Assembly: GCA_964385505.1 (NCBI GenBank)
Contig: CAYLPI010000036.1
Coordinates: forward strand, 1 to 28,353
Source: CAITSH01 sp964385505
GTDB lineage: Bacteria; Pseudomonadota; Gammaproteobacteria; Burkholderiales; SG8-39
Length of the DNA stretch: 28,353 bases
Direction: 5' to 3'
Position 1 is the first letter of the stretch. Each line of letters starts with the position of its first letter. This document shows positions 14,268 to 21,934 of the stretch, piece after piece. Position numbers and translations under genes: made by a program. The notes under the pieces were generated by a model, which worked only from the letters and a program-made list of their open reading frames with translations, did no database searches and had not been told where the DNA came from.

Positions 14268-15416
14268 ATGGACTTTGGGTTCACCGAAGAACAAACCATG
14301 CTGTGCGAGTCACTGGCAAAATTCATCGAGCGCGAGTACGGTTTTGAAACGCGCCGCACGATACAGGCCGGCGCGGAGGGCTTCAGCCGCGAAGTCTGGG
14401 CGGCGTTTGCCGACATGGGTCTTCTCGGCCTGCCCTTTGCCGAGGCGCACGGCGGATTCGGTGGCAGTGCGGTTGACACGCTGCTGGTGATGCAGGCGCT
14501 TGGCCGCGGTCTGGTGGTGGAGCCCTACTGGGCCACGGTGGTGATGGCCGGCAGCGCCATCCGTCTCGCCGGCAATGACGCACAAAAAGCCGCGCTGTTG
14601 CCGGGCATTGCCGCCGGCGAGCGTATTTTTGCCTGGGCTCATGGCGAGCCCGGTTCGCGCTACGACCTCGCCCACGTCGAGACCGCCGCCCGGGCGGTCG
14701 GTGGCGGCTACGTGCTCGATGGCGCAAAAGCCGTGGTGTTGTTCGGCGCCCAGGCCGACAGCCTGATCGTCTCGGCGCGTACGTCCGGTGCAGCCCGCGA
14801 CGCCAAGGGCGTCAGCCTGTTCGTCATCGATCGCAAGGCGGCTGGCGTGGCGGTGCGTGATTACCGCACCATAGACGGGTTGCGCGCCGCCGAAGTCACC
14901 TTTGCAAATGTGCAGGTCGGCGCCAGTGCGCTGCTTGGCGCGGCAGGAGAGGCTTTTGCCGTCATTGATCAAGCCAGCGATCTGGGCCTTGCCGCGCTGT
15001 GCGCCGAAGGCGTCGGCCTGATGGAAAGCCTCAATGCGGCAACGCTCGAATATCTCAAGACGCGGCAGCAATTCGGCCAGCCCATAGGGCGCTTCCAGGC
15101 GCTGCAACACCGCGCCGTCGATATGATGATCCACGCCGAGCAGTCCAAGTCGATGGCCTATCTCGCGGCGATGCGCTTGTCGGGCGCTGCGACCGGCGAC
15201 GGCGACGCGCGGGCCGCGCATCTTGCCGTCGCCGCAGCCAAGGCCTATATCGGACGCGCCGCACGCCGCGTCGCCGAAGAAGCCATCCAGTTGCACGGCG
15301 GTATGGGCGTCACCGACGAACTTGCCGCCAGCCATTACGCCAAGCGCCTGGTCATGCTCGACTTCATGCAGGGCGATGCCGATCATCACCTTGCGCGCTT
15401 TGCCGCGATGTCATGA
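14268..15416 (+). CDS. pimD: acyl-CoA dehydrogenase, small subunit (PimD type)
   Basis: A 382-residue partner of the preceding subunit. It opens MDFGFTEEQTMLCESLAKFI and carries LGLPFAEAHGGFGGSAVDT, FAWAHGEPGSRYDLA, YLKTRQQFGQPIGRFQALQH (a well kept family block) and the C-terminal IQLHGGMGVTDELAASHYAK. These match small subunits annotated as pimeloyl-CoA dehydrogenase. The usual YEGT/YGGS end is replaced by a short tail, so catalysis and flavin binding probably depend on the heteromer. The start overlaps nothing and follows the large-subunit TGA by one base, showing translational coupling. It is followed by a 79-bp nested palindrome that may end or weaken transcription. Confidence 0.85.
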   Translation: MDFGFTEEQTMLCESLAKFIEREYGFETRRTIQAGAEGFSREVWAAFADMGLLGLPFAEAHGGFGGSAVDTLLVMQALGRGLVVEPYWATVVMAGSAIRLAGNDAQKAALLPGIAAGERIFAWAHGEPGSRYDLAHVETAARAVGGGYVLDGAKAVVLFGAQADSLIVSARTSGAARDAKGVSLFVIDRKAAGVAVRDYRTIDGLRAAEVTFANVQVGASALLGAAGEAFAVIDQASDLGLAALCAEGVGLMESLNAATLEYLKTRQQFGQPIGRFQALQHRAVDMMIHAEQSKSMAYLAAMRLSGAATGDGDARAAHLAVAAAKAYIGRAARRVAEEAIQLHGGMGVTDELAASHYAKRLVMLDFMQGDADHHLARFAAMS

Positions 15417-15420
15417 TGTT

Positions 15421-15499
15421 TTGTCATTCCGAGCGCAGCGGGGAATCTGCTTTGGCTTTTGAAAAGCAGATTCCCCGGCCTTCGGTCTCGGAATGACAA
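15421..15499. repeat. 79-bp nested palindrome, family B, copy 1
   Basis: The outer arms TTGTCATTCCGAG (15421-15433) and CTCGGAATGACAA (15487-15499) are perfect 13-bp complements. Inside, GGGGAATCTGCTTT and AAAGCAGATTCCCC form a second perfect 14-bp stem. It lies four bases after the acyl-CoA dehydrogenase stop. Such GTCATTCC/GGAATGAC elements are common intergenic repeats in proteobacteria; here it could fold as a terminator-like structure. Confidence 0.85.
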
Positions 15500-15561
15500 T
15501 TCATGTTGACGCGGCCTTTCAGGTCAACATGCTCAGGCCTGCCCAACTCAAAGAAAACACC

Positions 15562-16560
15562 ATGACCACCAATATGCAGGTCCTGCTCGCCAGCCGCCCC
15601 ACCGGCGCGGTGAGCGAAGAGAATTTCCGCATCGTCGAGACAGCGCTGCCCGAACCCGCCGACGGGCAGGTTCTGGTGCGCAACGACTGGCTGTCGCTCG
15701 ACCCGTACATGCGCGGACGCATGAGTGACGCCAGGTCCTACGCCAAGTCGGTGGACATCGGCGAGGTCATGGTCGGCGGCACGGCCGGCGAGGTGGTCGC
15801 CTCGCGTAATGCAAAATTCAAGACCGGCGACAAGGTGGTCGGTGCGCTCGGCTGGCAGCGCTACGGGCTCTCCGACGGCGTCGGACTGATGAAAATAGAA
15901 AGTCCGGTGGCGCCGCTTCCCGCTTATCTTGGCGTGCTCGGCATGCCCGGCATCACCGCCTGGATAGGCCTCGTCGATATCGGACAGCCCAAGGCCGGCG
16001 AAACCGTGGTGGTATCGGCCGCTTCGGGTGCCGTCGGCTCGGTGGTCGGCCAGATTGCCAGGCTCAAGGGCTGTCGCGCTGTGGGCATTGCCGGTGGCGC
16101 GGCCAAATGCCGCCATGTGGTCGAGGACCTCGGTTTTGACGCCTGCGTCGATTACAAGGCTGGCAATCTTGCCGGCGATTTGCGCGCGGCGGTGCCCAAG
16201 GGCATAGACGTGTATTTCGACAACGTCGGCGGCGAGGTGCTCGACGCGGTGCTGCCCAACATGAACGCCTTTTCGCGCATTCCGCTGTGCGGCCTCATTT
16301 CGCAATACAGCGCGACCGAGGCCTACGGCGTGAAACAGTTTCGTTCGTTTCTGGTCAACCGCATACGCCTGCAGGGCTTCATTTGCTTTGACCGCCTCGA
16401 TTTGTGGCCGCAGGCGCGGCAAGAGTTGGGCGACTGGGTGGCCGGCGGGAAAATAAAATATCGCGAAAGCGTGGCCTCCGGCATCGCCGCCGCACCGCGC
16501 GCCTTCATCGGCCTGCTCAAGGGCGAAAATCTCGGCAAACAACTGGTAAAGTTGGGCTGA
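15562..16560 (+). CDS. NADP-dependent oxidoreductase, CurA/leukotriene-B4-dehydrogenase type
   Basis: A 332-residue zinc-free medium-chain reductase of the group that reduces alkenal or enone double bonds with NADPH (CurA, YncB and prostaglandin-reductase relatives). Typical blocks are DWLSLDPYMRGRMSD (42-56), LGVLGMPGITAWIGL (123-137), the nucleotide-binding SAASGAVGSVVGQIARLKG (152-170), and VYFDNVGGEVLDAVLPNMN with GLISQYS near the C-terminus. The ATG at 15562 gives the usual family length; an earlier frame start inside the palindrome would add residues without similarity. It lies in the plus-strand run between the dehydrogenase pair and the glutathione transferase. It could saturate an unsaturated intermediate of the local pathway, which is inference. 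Confidence 0.88.
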   Translation: MTTNMQVLLASRPTGAVSEENFRIVETALPEPADGQVLVRNDWLSLDPYMRGRMSDARSYAKSVDIGEVMVGGTAGEVVASRNAKFKTGDKVVGALGWQRYGLSDGVGLMKIESPVAPLPAYLGVLGMPGITAWIGLVDIGQPKAGETVVVSAASGAVGSVVGQIARLKGCRAVGIAGGAAKCRHVVEDLGFDACVDYKAGNLAGDLRAAVPKGIDVYFDNVGGEVLDAVLPNMNAFSRIPLCGLISQYSATEAYGVKQFRSFLVNRIRLQGFICFDRLDLWPQARQELGDWVAGGKIKYRESVASGIAAAPRAFIGLLKGENLGKQLVKLG

Positions 16561-16639
16561 CCGGCACGCTGCGGCGCCACCCATTCACTTTTTTGCGCTT
16601 CACCCCTTCACTCATTCACTTTATCTAAAAGGAATTGCG

Positions 16640-17332
16640 ATGATCGACCTGTACTCATGGGCCACGCCCAACGGCCACAAAGTTCACATCATGCTCGAGG
16701 AATGCGGCCTGCCCTACAAGGTGCACGCCATCGACATCGGTGCCGGCGACCAGTTCAAGCCCGCGTTCCTCAAGATAAGCCCCAACAACAAGATGCCGGC
16801 CATCGTTGATCGCGATGGCCCCGGCGGCAAACCCATTTCGATGTTCGAGTCAGGCGCGATCCTGCTCTACCTCGCCGCCAAGACCGGCAAGTTCCTGCCG
16901 GAGGAGATTCGCGCGCGCTGGAGCACGCTGCAGTGGCTGATGTTTCAGATGGGCGGCGTCGGCCCGATGCTCGGCCAGGCCCACCACTTTCGCAATTACG
17001 CCAAGGAAAAGATCCAGTACGCCATCGACCGTTACACCAACGAGGCCAGCCGGCTCTACGGCGTCATTGACCGGCGCCTCGCCGAGAGTCCCTATATCGC
17101 CTGTGACACCTACAGCATCGCCGACATGGCCATCTGGCCGTGGCTGCGTTATCCGGATCGCCAGGGCGTGGACAAGGCCGATTACCCGCACTTCGTGCGC
17201 TGGTTCGATGAAATCGCCAAGCGCCCGGCCGTTCAGCGCGGTGTCGAGGTGCTCGCCAGCCTGCGCCCTCCGGTTCACGACGACAAGGCGCGTGAAATGC
17301 TGTTCGGCGCGACGCAGTACCAGAAGCGTTGA
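16640..17332 (+). CDS. yfcG: glutathione transferase-like disulfide-bond oxidoreductase, YfcG type
   Basis: A 230-residue Nu-class glutathione transferase homologue. It tracks E. coli YfcG closely: MIDLYSWATPNGHKVHIMLE with the active-site TPNG, ISPNNKMPAIVDRDGP, FESGAILLYLAAKTGKFLP, LQWLMFQMGGVGPMLGQ and the C-terminal YSIADMAIWPWLRYPDR. YfcG and YghU bind glutathione disulfide and act as disulfide-bond reductases rather than as detoxifying transferases. AAAGGA lies about seven bases before the ATG. There is no membrane or export signal. The upstream 79 bases are pyrimidine-rich with several TTCACT words but no clear promoter. Its role beside acyl-CoA and TRAP genes is unclear. Confidence 0.88.
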   Translation: MIDLYSWATPNGHKVHIMLEECGLPYKVHAIDIGAGDQFKPAFLKISPNNKMPAIVDRDGPGGKPISMFESGAILLYLAAKTGKFLPEEIRARWSTLQWLMFQMGGVGPMLGQAHHFRNYAKEKIQYAIDRYTNEASRLYGVIDRRLAESPYIACDTYSIADMAIWPWLRYPDRQGVDKADYPHFVRWFDEIAKRPAVQRGVEVLASLRPPVHDDKAREMLFGATQYQKR

Positions 17333-17355
17333 GTGCGAACCCATTTCAAATTGAT

Positions 17356-17386
17356 TTGTCATTCCTCGCTGCGCTCGGAATGACAA
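17356..17386. repeat. palindrome, family B, copy 2
   Basis: TTGTCATTCC and GGAATGACAA form a perfect 10-bp stem around an 11-base loop (TCGCTGCGCTC). The arms are the same as in copy 1 at 15421, but the inner hairpin is missing. It starts 23 bases after the YfcG stop and is followed at 17410 by a family A palindrome. Confidence 0.8.
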
Positions 17387-17409
17387 TGGCTTTTCCCCCG
17401 GGCGATTGA

Positions 17410-17440
17410 CTGGAAATGCCCGTCTGGCGCGGCTTTCCAG
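17410..17440. repeat. dispersed palindrome, family A, copy 2
   Basis: CTGGAAA and TTTCCAG arms enclose a loop with CGTCTGGCGCGGC. Read on the minus strand, its beginning CTGGAAAGCCGCGCC matches copies 1 and 3 read on the plus strand, so it lies in the opposite orientation. It lies 39 bases before the dehydrogenase gene. Confidence 0.75.
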
Positions 17441-17478
17441 CCGATTGCATGAATAAACATTGATTGAGAGGGGAAGCA

Positions 17479-18252
17479 ATGAGTCTGGAGGGCAGGATCG
17501 CCTGGGTCACCGGCGCCGGCACCGGCATAGGCAATGCAGCCGCGGGTGAGCTCGCTCAAGCCGGTGCCACGGTCATTGTCAGCGGCCGGCGCAAGGACGT
17601 GCTCGAAGCTGCGGTCAAGGCCATCGTCGCCGCCGGCGGCAAGGCCGAGGCGCTCGCCATGGACGCCACCGACAAGACGGCGGTGGCGAAGGCCGGTGCC
17701 GACCTGATCGCCCGCCACGGCCGCGTAGATATTCTCGTCAACAGCGCCGGCACCAACGTCGCCAGGCGTTTTTTGAAAGACCTCGTGCCCGATGACTGGG
17801 ACAAGGTCGTCGCCATCAACCTCAACGGCGCGTTCTACTGCGTCGCTGCGGTGCTGCCCGCCATGCGCGCCAAAAAGGATGGTCTTGTCATCAACATCGC
17901 CTCGTGGTTCGCGCGCTGGCCCGGCTATGTCGGCGGCGCCGCCTACAACGCCAGCAAGCAGGCGATGGTGACGATGACGCACCAGATCAACATCGAAGAA
18001 GGCCTCAACGGTATTCGCGGCACCTGCATCTACCCGGGCGAAGTCGCCACGCCGCTGTTGAAGGCGCGGCCCATCCCGCCGTCGCAGGCGGCGGTGGACA
18101 CCATGCTCAGACCTGAAGACCTCGGCCGCGCCGTGCGTTTTGTCGCCGAGTCGCCAAAGCATGTATGCATCAACGACCTGGTGATCACGCCGACCTGGAA
18201 CCGGCTGATACTCGGCGACAGCGATATCAAGCTGGCGCCGGACCGGGCCTAG
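17479..18252 (+). CDS. short-chain dehydrogenase/reductase
   Basis: A 257-residue classical SDR. The cofactor motif TGAGTGIG is at 11-18, NSAG at 88-91, the active-site Asn in INLNG at 114, the Ser in NIASWF at 142 and the YNASK pair at Y156/K160, so the tetrad is complete. SGRRKD after the second strand (35-40) suggests NADP(H) preference. The ATG at 17479 has a purine-rich GAGAGGGGAAG before it. The stop is only three bases from the start of the TRAP small permease, so this enzyme is made from the same message as the transporter and probably acts on the imported compound or its immediate product, either a secondary alcohol or a ketone. The exact reaction is unknown. Confidence 0.9.
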   Translation: MSLEGRIAWVTGAGTGIGNAAAGELAQAGATVIVSGRRKDVLEAAVKAIVAAGGKAEALAMDATDKTAVAKAGADLIARHGRVDILVNSAGTNVARRFLKDLVPDDWDKVVAINLNGAFYCVAAVLPAMRAKKDGLVINIASWFARWPGYVGGAAYNASKQAMVTMTHQINIEEGLNGIRGTCIYPGEVATPLLKARPIPPSQAAVDTMLRPEDLGRAVRFVAESPKHVCINDLVITPTWNRLILGDSDIKLAPDRA

Positions 18253-18255
18253 ATC

Positions 18256-18798
18256 ATGGCACATGCAATGAACAGAGCCGAACGAGTGGCGTCGCTGGCG
18301 ATCACCGCCGAGGCCTGGGTACGCCACCTGCTGGCGCTCATCATGGTGTTTCTCGTTGCGCTCAACCTGGTGGCGCTGGTCGGCCGCCATTTTCCCTGGT
18401 ACGCGCTGTCCTGGGCGGACGAAGTCATGACTTTCGCCATGGTCTGGGGCGTCGCCCTCGGGCTGTTTTCGGTGAGCCTGCGCAAGGCCCACCTGTCCAT
18501 GGATCTGCTGTTCATTTCGCTGCCGCGCGGCGCGCGCCGGGTGCTTGAGGTGCTCATCGCAACCGTGACCATAGGGGTGACCGGTTTTGTCATGCTGCAG
18601 TCCTGGCGTTTCATCCAGGCGATGGCGCAGGTGGACATGCGCAGCATGGCCGCGCAAATGCCGATGGCCATACCGCACAGCGCACTGCTGATCGGTTTCG
18701 GCCTGATCATCATCGCGATGCTGGTGCGTCTTTACCTGACGCTGGCGGGCATCGACCTGAGCTCGCGCTTCCAGCACGAAGAGAAAGGCGGCAAGTAG
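18256..18798 (+). CDS. dctQ: TRAP transporter small permease (DctQ family)
   Basis: A 180-residue inner-membrane protein with four hydrophobic helices at about 25-45, 55-75, 95-115 and 142-162, the standard DctQ layout. The conserved WADEVMTFAMVWGVALG (about 53-69) and the loop RKAHLSMDLLF are seen. With the large permease it forms the membrane part of a tripartite, sodium-driven solute importer. It starts three bases after the dehydrogenase stop and its TAG directly abuts the ATG of the large permease, so the three are co-translated. Confidence 0.93.
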   Translation: MAHAMNRAERVASLAITAEAWVRHLLALIMVFLVALNLVALVGRHFPWYALSWADEVMTFAMVWGVALGLFSVSLRKAHLSMDLLFISLPRGARRVLEVLIATVTIGVTGFVMLQSWRFIQAMAQVDMRSMAAQMPMAIPHSALLIGFGLIIIAMLVRLYLTLAGIDLSSRFQHEEKGGK

Positions 18799-20073
18799 AT
18801 GGGTATCGCCCTCGTCCTCGTGCCGGTCGTGCTGATGCTGCTCGGCTTCCCGATTTTTATCGTGCTGCTGTCCGCCGCCACCGTGTTCGTGCTGTTTTTC
18901 GCCAAGGTGCCGGCCGAGGTGCTGCAGCAGGTGATGTTCGGCGGCGTCGCCAACTATTCGTTGTTGGCCATCCCGTTTTTTCTGTTCGCCGGTGAAGTCA
19001 TGGCGCAAGGGGGCATCGCCAAGCGCATCGTTGACTGGGTCCTTGCCATGATCGGTTCGTTGCGCGGCAGCCTGCCCCTTGCCACCGTCGGCACCGCCGC
19101 CATCATCGGTTCGATGTCCGGTACCAGCGCCACCGACACCGCCACCGTCGGCCGCCTGCTGCTGCCCTCGCTCGACAAGGCCGGTTACGACCCGCGCTTC
19201 AGCGCCGGCCTGGTGGTCTCCATCGGTTCGGTGGCGATCGTCATTCCGCCCTCGATCGCCATGATCCTGTTCGGCGCCTCGGCCGAGCAGTCGGTGCCGC
19301 GGCTGTTTGCCGCCGGCATCGTGCCCGGCCTGCTGATCACACTGATCGTCGCGGCGTATGTCATGTGGTACGCCAGGTCGCACGGCGTGTCCGAGCGCAA
19401 CGCCTTCAAGGCGGTCGGCTTTGCCAAGGCGACCCTCGCCGGCGTGTGGGCCTTGGGCATGCCCTTTGTCATTCTCGGTGGCATCTATACCGGCCTCTTC
19501 TCGGCCACCGAATCGGCCGGCGTGGCCAGCATCTATGCGGTGCTGGTGTCGCGCTTCATCTACCGCGACGTCAGTTGGCGGCAGATCTGGGACATGGCCG
19601 GCGAGGCGATGTACCGCACCTCGCAAATCCTCGTCATCGTCGCCGCCGCCGCGGTGTTCTCCTGGATGCTGACCATCAGCGGATCGGCGGCGAGCGCCGC
19701 CACTTTCATCAAGGAACTCACCGGATCGCCGGTGATCGTGCTGATGGCAGTCAACGTGCTGCTCCTCGTCGTCGGCTGCTTCCTCGACCCGGTCTCGGCG
19801 ATCCTGGTGCTGACGCCGCTGCTGCTGCCCATTGTCACGCAGGCGGGCGTCGATCCGGTCCACTTTGGCATCATCATGACGGTGAACCTGTCGATCGGCA
19901 TGTTCACGCCGCCCTTCGGCTTGAATATCTTTGTCGCCCAGTCGGTGCTGGGCATTCCGCTCAAGACCATCTACGCCGGACTCGGGCCGTTCATCGTGCT
20001 GCAGATCATTGCGCTGGCGATTGTCAGTTACGTGCCGGCGCTGTCCTTGTGGGCGACCCGGTTCGTCGGCTAG
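18799..20073 (+). CDS. dctM: TRAP transporter large permease (DctM family)
   Basis: A 424-residue polytopic inner-membrane protein with about twelve hydrophobic stretches, normal for DctM. Family blocks are visible: LLAIPFFLFAGEVMAQGGIA, GSMSGTSATDTATVG, SIGSVAIVIPPSIAMILFG, and in the second half GCFLDPVSAILVLTPLLLP and MFTPPFGLNIFVAQSV. It is the transport subunit that couples solute uptake to the ion gradient. It abuts the small permease and is separated from the binding protein by 77 bases, in which a T9 run occurs. Confidence 0.95.
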   Translation: MGIALVLVPVVLMLLGFPIFIVLLSAATVFVLFFAKVPAEVLQQVMFGGVANYSLLAIPFFLFAGEVMAQGGIAKRIVDWVLAMIGSLRGSLPLATVGTAAIIGSMSGTSATDTATVGRLLLPSLDKAGYDPRFSAGLVVSIGSVAIVIPPSIAMILFGASAEQSVPRLFAAGIVPGLLITLIVAAYVMWYARSHGVSERNAFKAVGFAKATLAGVWALGMPFVILGGIYTGLFSATESAGVASIYAVLVSRFIYRDVSWRQIWDMAGEAMYRTSQILVIVAAAAVFSWMLTISGSAASAATFIKELTGSPVIVLMAVNVLLLVVGCFLDPVSAILVLTPLLLPIVTQAGVDPVHFGIIMTVNLSIGMFTPPFGLNIFVAQSVLGIPLKTIYAGLGPFIVLQIIALAIVSYVPALSLWATRFVG

Positions 20074-20119
20074 GGATACCCCGGCACGGCCGGTTTGCGG
20101 CACAATGCCCGACAGGGTC

Positions 20120-20128
20120 GTTTTTTTT
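20120..20128 (+). other. T9 tract in the dctM-dctP gap
   Basis: A run of nine T follows GACAGGGTCG between the large permease and the binding-protein gene. A short CCC-GGG stem precedes it, too weak for a confident terminator. Such a spot could change the ratio of binding protein to permease, but the sequence alone does not show this. Confidence 0.25.
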
Positions 20129-20150
20129 TCATTGCTGAGGGAGTACCGGT

Positions 20151-21158
20151 ATGAATCGAATTTTCGCAAAACTGCTTGCCGCCGCAACGGCGGGGGCCTT
20201 GGCGCTGTCGCTGTCCGGTGCCGCCGGCGCGCAAGCCACCATGAAAATGGCCAGCGCCACCATCAACGACGTGCAGCACCAGTGGCTGAAGCGCTTTGAG
20301 GCGGAAATCGCCCCCAAGACCGCAGGCAAGCTGAAAATCGAAATCTACCCCGCCAGTCAGCTCGGCCCGATACCGCGCATGGTCGAGGGCGTGGTGCTCG
20401 GCTCGATCGAGGCGTTCGTCACGCCTTATTCCTTTCTCGTCGGCACCGACCCGCGTTTCCAGGTGTTTGACGCGGTCGGGGTGTTTCGTTCGGCCGGCCA
20501 CCTGAACAGCATTCTTGCCGACGACGCCTACCGCAAGCATGTGCTGGCGATGGGCGAGCAAAAAGGCCTCAAGACCATAGGCGTGTTCAACAACAGCCCG
20601 ATCATCGTGTTGTCGAAAAAACCCATCCGCACCCTGGCCGATTTCAAGGGCCAGAAGCTGCGCGTGTTCGCCACGCCGCTGCAGATCGAACCGATCAAAC
20701 TGCTCGGCGCGACGCCGGTGCCGATGGCGCTGAACGAGGTGCTGCCGGCGATGCAAAGCGGCAACATCGATGGCCTGCTCGCCGGCATGCCCATCCTCAC
20801 CGCGTTCAAGTACTACGACGTCGCCAAGACCGTCACCGAGATCCACACCGGCATCGTGGTCTCGGCGGTGGTGGTGAACAAGCGCTGGTTCGATGGCCTG
20901 CCCGCCGATGTGCAGGCGGCGATTCTTGCCGCCGGCGCCAAGGCCGACAAGGAAATCGCCGTCGAATCGGCCGGCATCAACGCCCGCGCCGACGAGGCCT
21001 GGGTCAAGAACGGCGGCGAGATCGTCAAGCTGGCGCCGGCCGAGCAGGCGAAAATGATGGCCGAGCTCAAGGCGCTGGGCGCCAAGCTGCTGTCGCAGAA
21101 CCCGCAGGTCAAGGCCGAGTACGACGAACTGCTCAAGGTCGCCGACAAGTACAAGTGA
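20151..21158 (+). CDS. dctP: TRAP transporter substrate-binding protein (DctP family)
   Basis: A 335-residue periplasmic binding protein. Residues 1-27 form a signal peptide ending GAAGA-QA. The mature part has the DctP pattern: LKIEIYPASQLGPIPRMVEG, the ligand-binding Arg in FKGQKLRVFATP (R171, the residue that usually salt-bridges a substrate carboxylate), then NEVLPAMQSGNIDGLLAGMP and a C-terminal helical arm. A strong GAGGGAG lies before the ATG. It delivers the solute to the DctQM permease encoded just upstream. The conserved Arg means the ligand is probably an organic acid; which one is not visible. It is the last gene of the plus-strand run. Confidence 0.94.
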   Translation: MNRIFAKLLAAATAGALALSLSGAAGAQATMKMASATINDVQHQWLKRFEAEIAPKTAGKLKIEIYPASQLGPIPRMVEGVVLGSIEAFVTPYSFLVGTDPRFQVFDAVGVFRSAGHLNSILADDAYRKHVLAMGEQKGLKTIGVFNNSPIIVLSKKPIRTLADFKGQKLRVFATPLQIEPIKLLGATPVPMALNEVLPAMQSGNIDGLLAGMPILTAFKYYDVAKTVTEIHTGIVVSAVVVNKRWFDGLPADVQAAILAAGAKADKEIAVESAGINARADEAWVKNGGEIVKLAPAEQAKMMAELKALGAKLLSQNPQVKAEYDELLKVADKYK

Positions 21159-21181
21159 TCCAGGAAAAGGCTGAATAAGTC

Positions 21182-21227
21182 CGTCATCTCCGCGAATCCC
21201 ACTGCGGGAACCAGAGCGGGGATGACG
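21182..21227. repeat. diverged palindrome, family B, copy 3
   Basis: CGTCATCTCCGC (21182-21193) pairs with GCGGGGATGACG (21216-21227) with one G-T mismatch. The pattern is related to the GTCATTCC elements at 15421 and 17356 but diverged. It lies 24 bases after the dctP stop and may serve as its terminator structure. Confidence 0.6.
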
Positions 21228-21245
21228 ACGGGAAAATTCGTTCAG

Positions 21246-21263
21246 CTCCCCCCCCCGGGGGAG
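21246..21263. other. poly-C/G hairpin
   Basis: A run of nine C followed by five G gives a CTCCCCC/GGGGGAG stem in the dctP-CHRD gap. The homopolymer run is prone to length error in sequencing. Function unknown. Confidence 0.4.
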
Positions 21264-21336
21264 ATTCCCAGGCATCCCACCTCACGACGCCGTCTTCTCC
21301 CGGTAATGGGCGCCACGGCGCTGTCTGAAAAAGAAA

Positions 21337-21373
21337 TGGCTGGAAAGCCGCGCCTGGCGGGGCTTTCCAGCCA
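21337..21373 (-). terminator. family A palindrome, copy 3, likely terminator of the CHRD gene
   Basis: TGGCTGGAAAGCC and GGCTTTCCAGCCA form a perfect 13-bp stem around an 11-base loop, the best copy of this family. On the minus strand the stem is followed by TTTCTTTTTC, giving an intrinsic terminator 22 bases past the stop of the lipoprotein gene at 21395. It shares 25 identical bases with copy 1. Confidence 0.7.
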
Positions 21374-21394
21374 TCTTCATGCGTGCGGGCGGTG

Positions 21395-21844
21395 TTAGAA
21401 CGCCAGCTGGGTACGGATTTCGCCGCCCGGATAAGCTGCGGTGTGCAGATTTACATACCACCTGCCGGCGAGAAAATCGCTGGCTTGCGCCGGACTGAGC
21501 GTAGCCGATCCGGTGATCGGACTGGCGAGGCTGCCGCTAAAGGGCAGCGCCACGCCGGCGTTCTGCGCCCACGGCGCCGGGCCGTGGAAGTGTGCGCCGG
21601 TGACCGGGCCGGTGAGGCCGGCGTAGCTGACACGCCAGGTCAACACGTTGGTCTGCCGGTTCAGTGTCGCGCTGACATCGCCGCTGCCGGTGCTTTTGGT
21701 CGAGGGCACTTCGTGATTGCCGGCGAGCCGGCCGGTCGTCAGGGTTGAGGTCGAGGTGGTGCTGGTCGGCGCGCTGGCGCAGGCGCCAAGGCCGAGCAAA
21801 CCCAGCAGCAATCCGCTGGTTATCGCGCTACGAAATTGAGTCAT
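21395..21844 (-). CDS. CHRD-domain lipoprotein
   Basis: A 149-residue protein with a lipoprotein signal (MTQFRSAITSGLLLGLLGLG-AC, lipidated Cys at 22), a Ser/Thr-rich linker and one CHRD domain. The domain shows the family marks AGNHEVPS, YAGLTGPVTGAHFHGPA and a final WYVNLHTAAYPGGEIRTQL. CHRD domains occur in chordin and in many bacterial envelope proteins of unknown role. The ATG at 21844 is chosen because GGAGA lies five bases upstream and the signal peptide begins there; an in-frame extension upstream lacks both. It is followed by the family A hairpin at 21337. Confidence 0.88.
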   Translation of the reverse strand: MTQFRSAITSGLLLGLLGLGACASAPTSTTSTSTLTTGRLAGNHEVPSTKSTGSGDVSATLNRQTNVLTWRVSYAGLTGPVTGAHFHGPAPWAQNAGVALPFSGSLASPITGSATLSPAQASDFLAGRWYVNLHTAAYPGGEIRTQLAF

Positions 21845-21934
21845 GTCTGTCTCCGGGAAATGGGTATGGGATGCCGTGAAGCCGGACAATCATGCGCGCT
21901 CGGTCGCGCGTGCTCGGTACGCTGGCGCACATAT

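Noticed and set aside
14310..15389. A 359-codon minus-strand frame opposite the PimD-type subunit
   Set aside because: Shadow frame; the plus strand matches the acyl-CoA dehydrogenase family from end to end.
15421..15499. The nested palindrome as an insertion sequence or MITE with target duplication
   Set aside because: No transposase and no clear flanking target duplication; it is listed as a repeat only.
16575..16625. TTCACT words before the YfcG gene as a regulatory array
   Set aside because: Spacing is irregular and the stretch is simply pyrimidine-rich.
16640..17332. The glutathione transferase as a lignin beta-etherase partner of the nearby SDR
   Set aside because: Its sequence follows YfcG along its length (TPNG active site, PNNKMPAI, GGVGPMLGQ), which is a disulfide reductase type, so a LigE/LigF role is not supported.
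17359..20187. A 942-codon minus-strand open frame across the SDR and TRAP genes
   Set aside because: It is antisense to four well-supported genes, is Arg/His/Gln/Asp-rich in the way typical of GC-rich antisense frames, and shows no domain. It is a shadow of the plus-strand genes.
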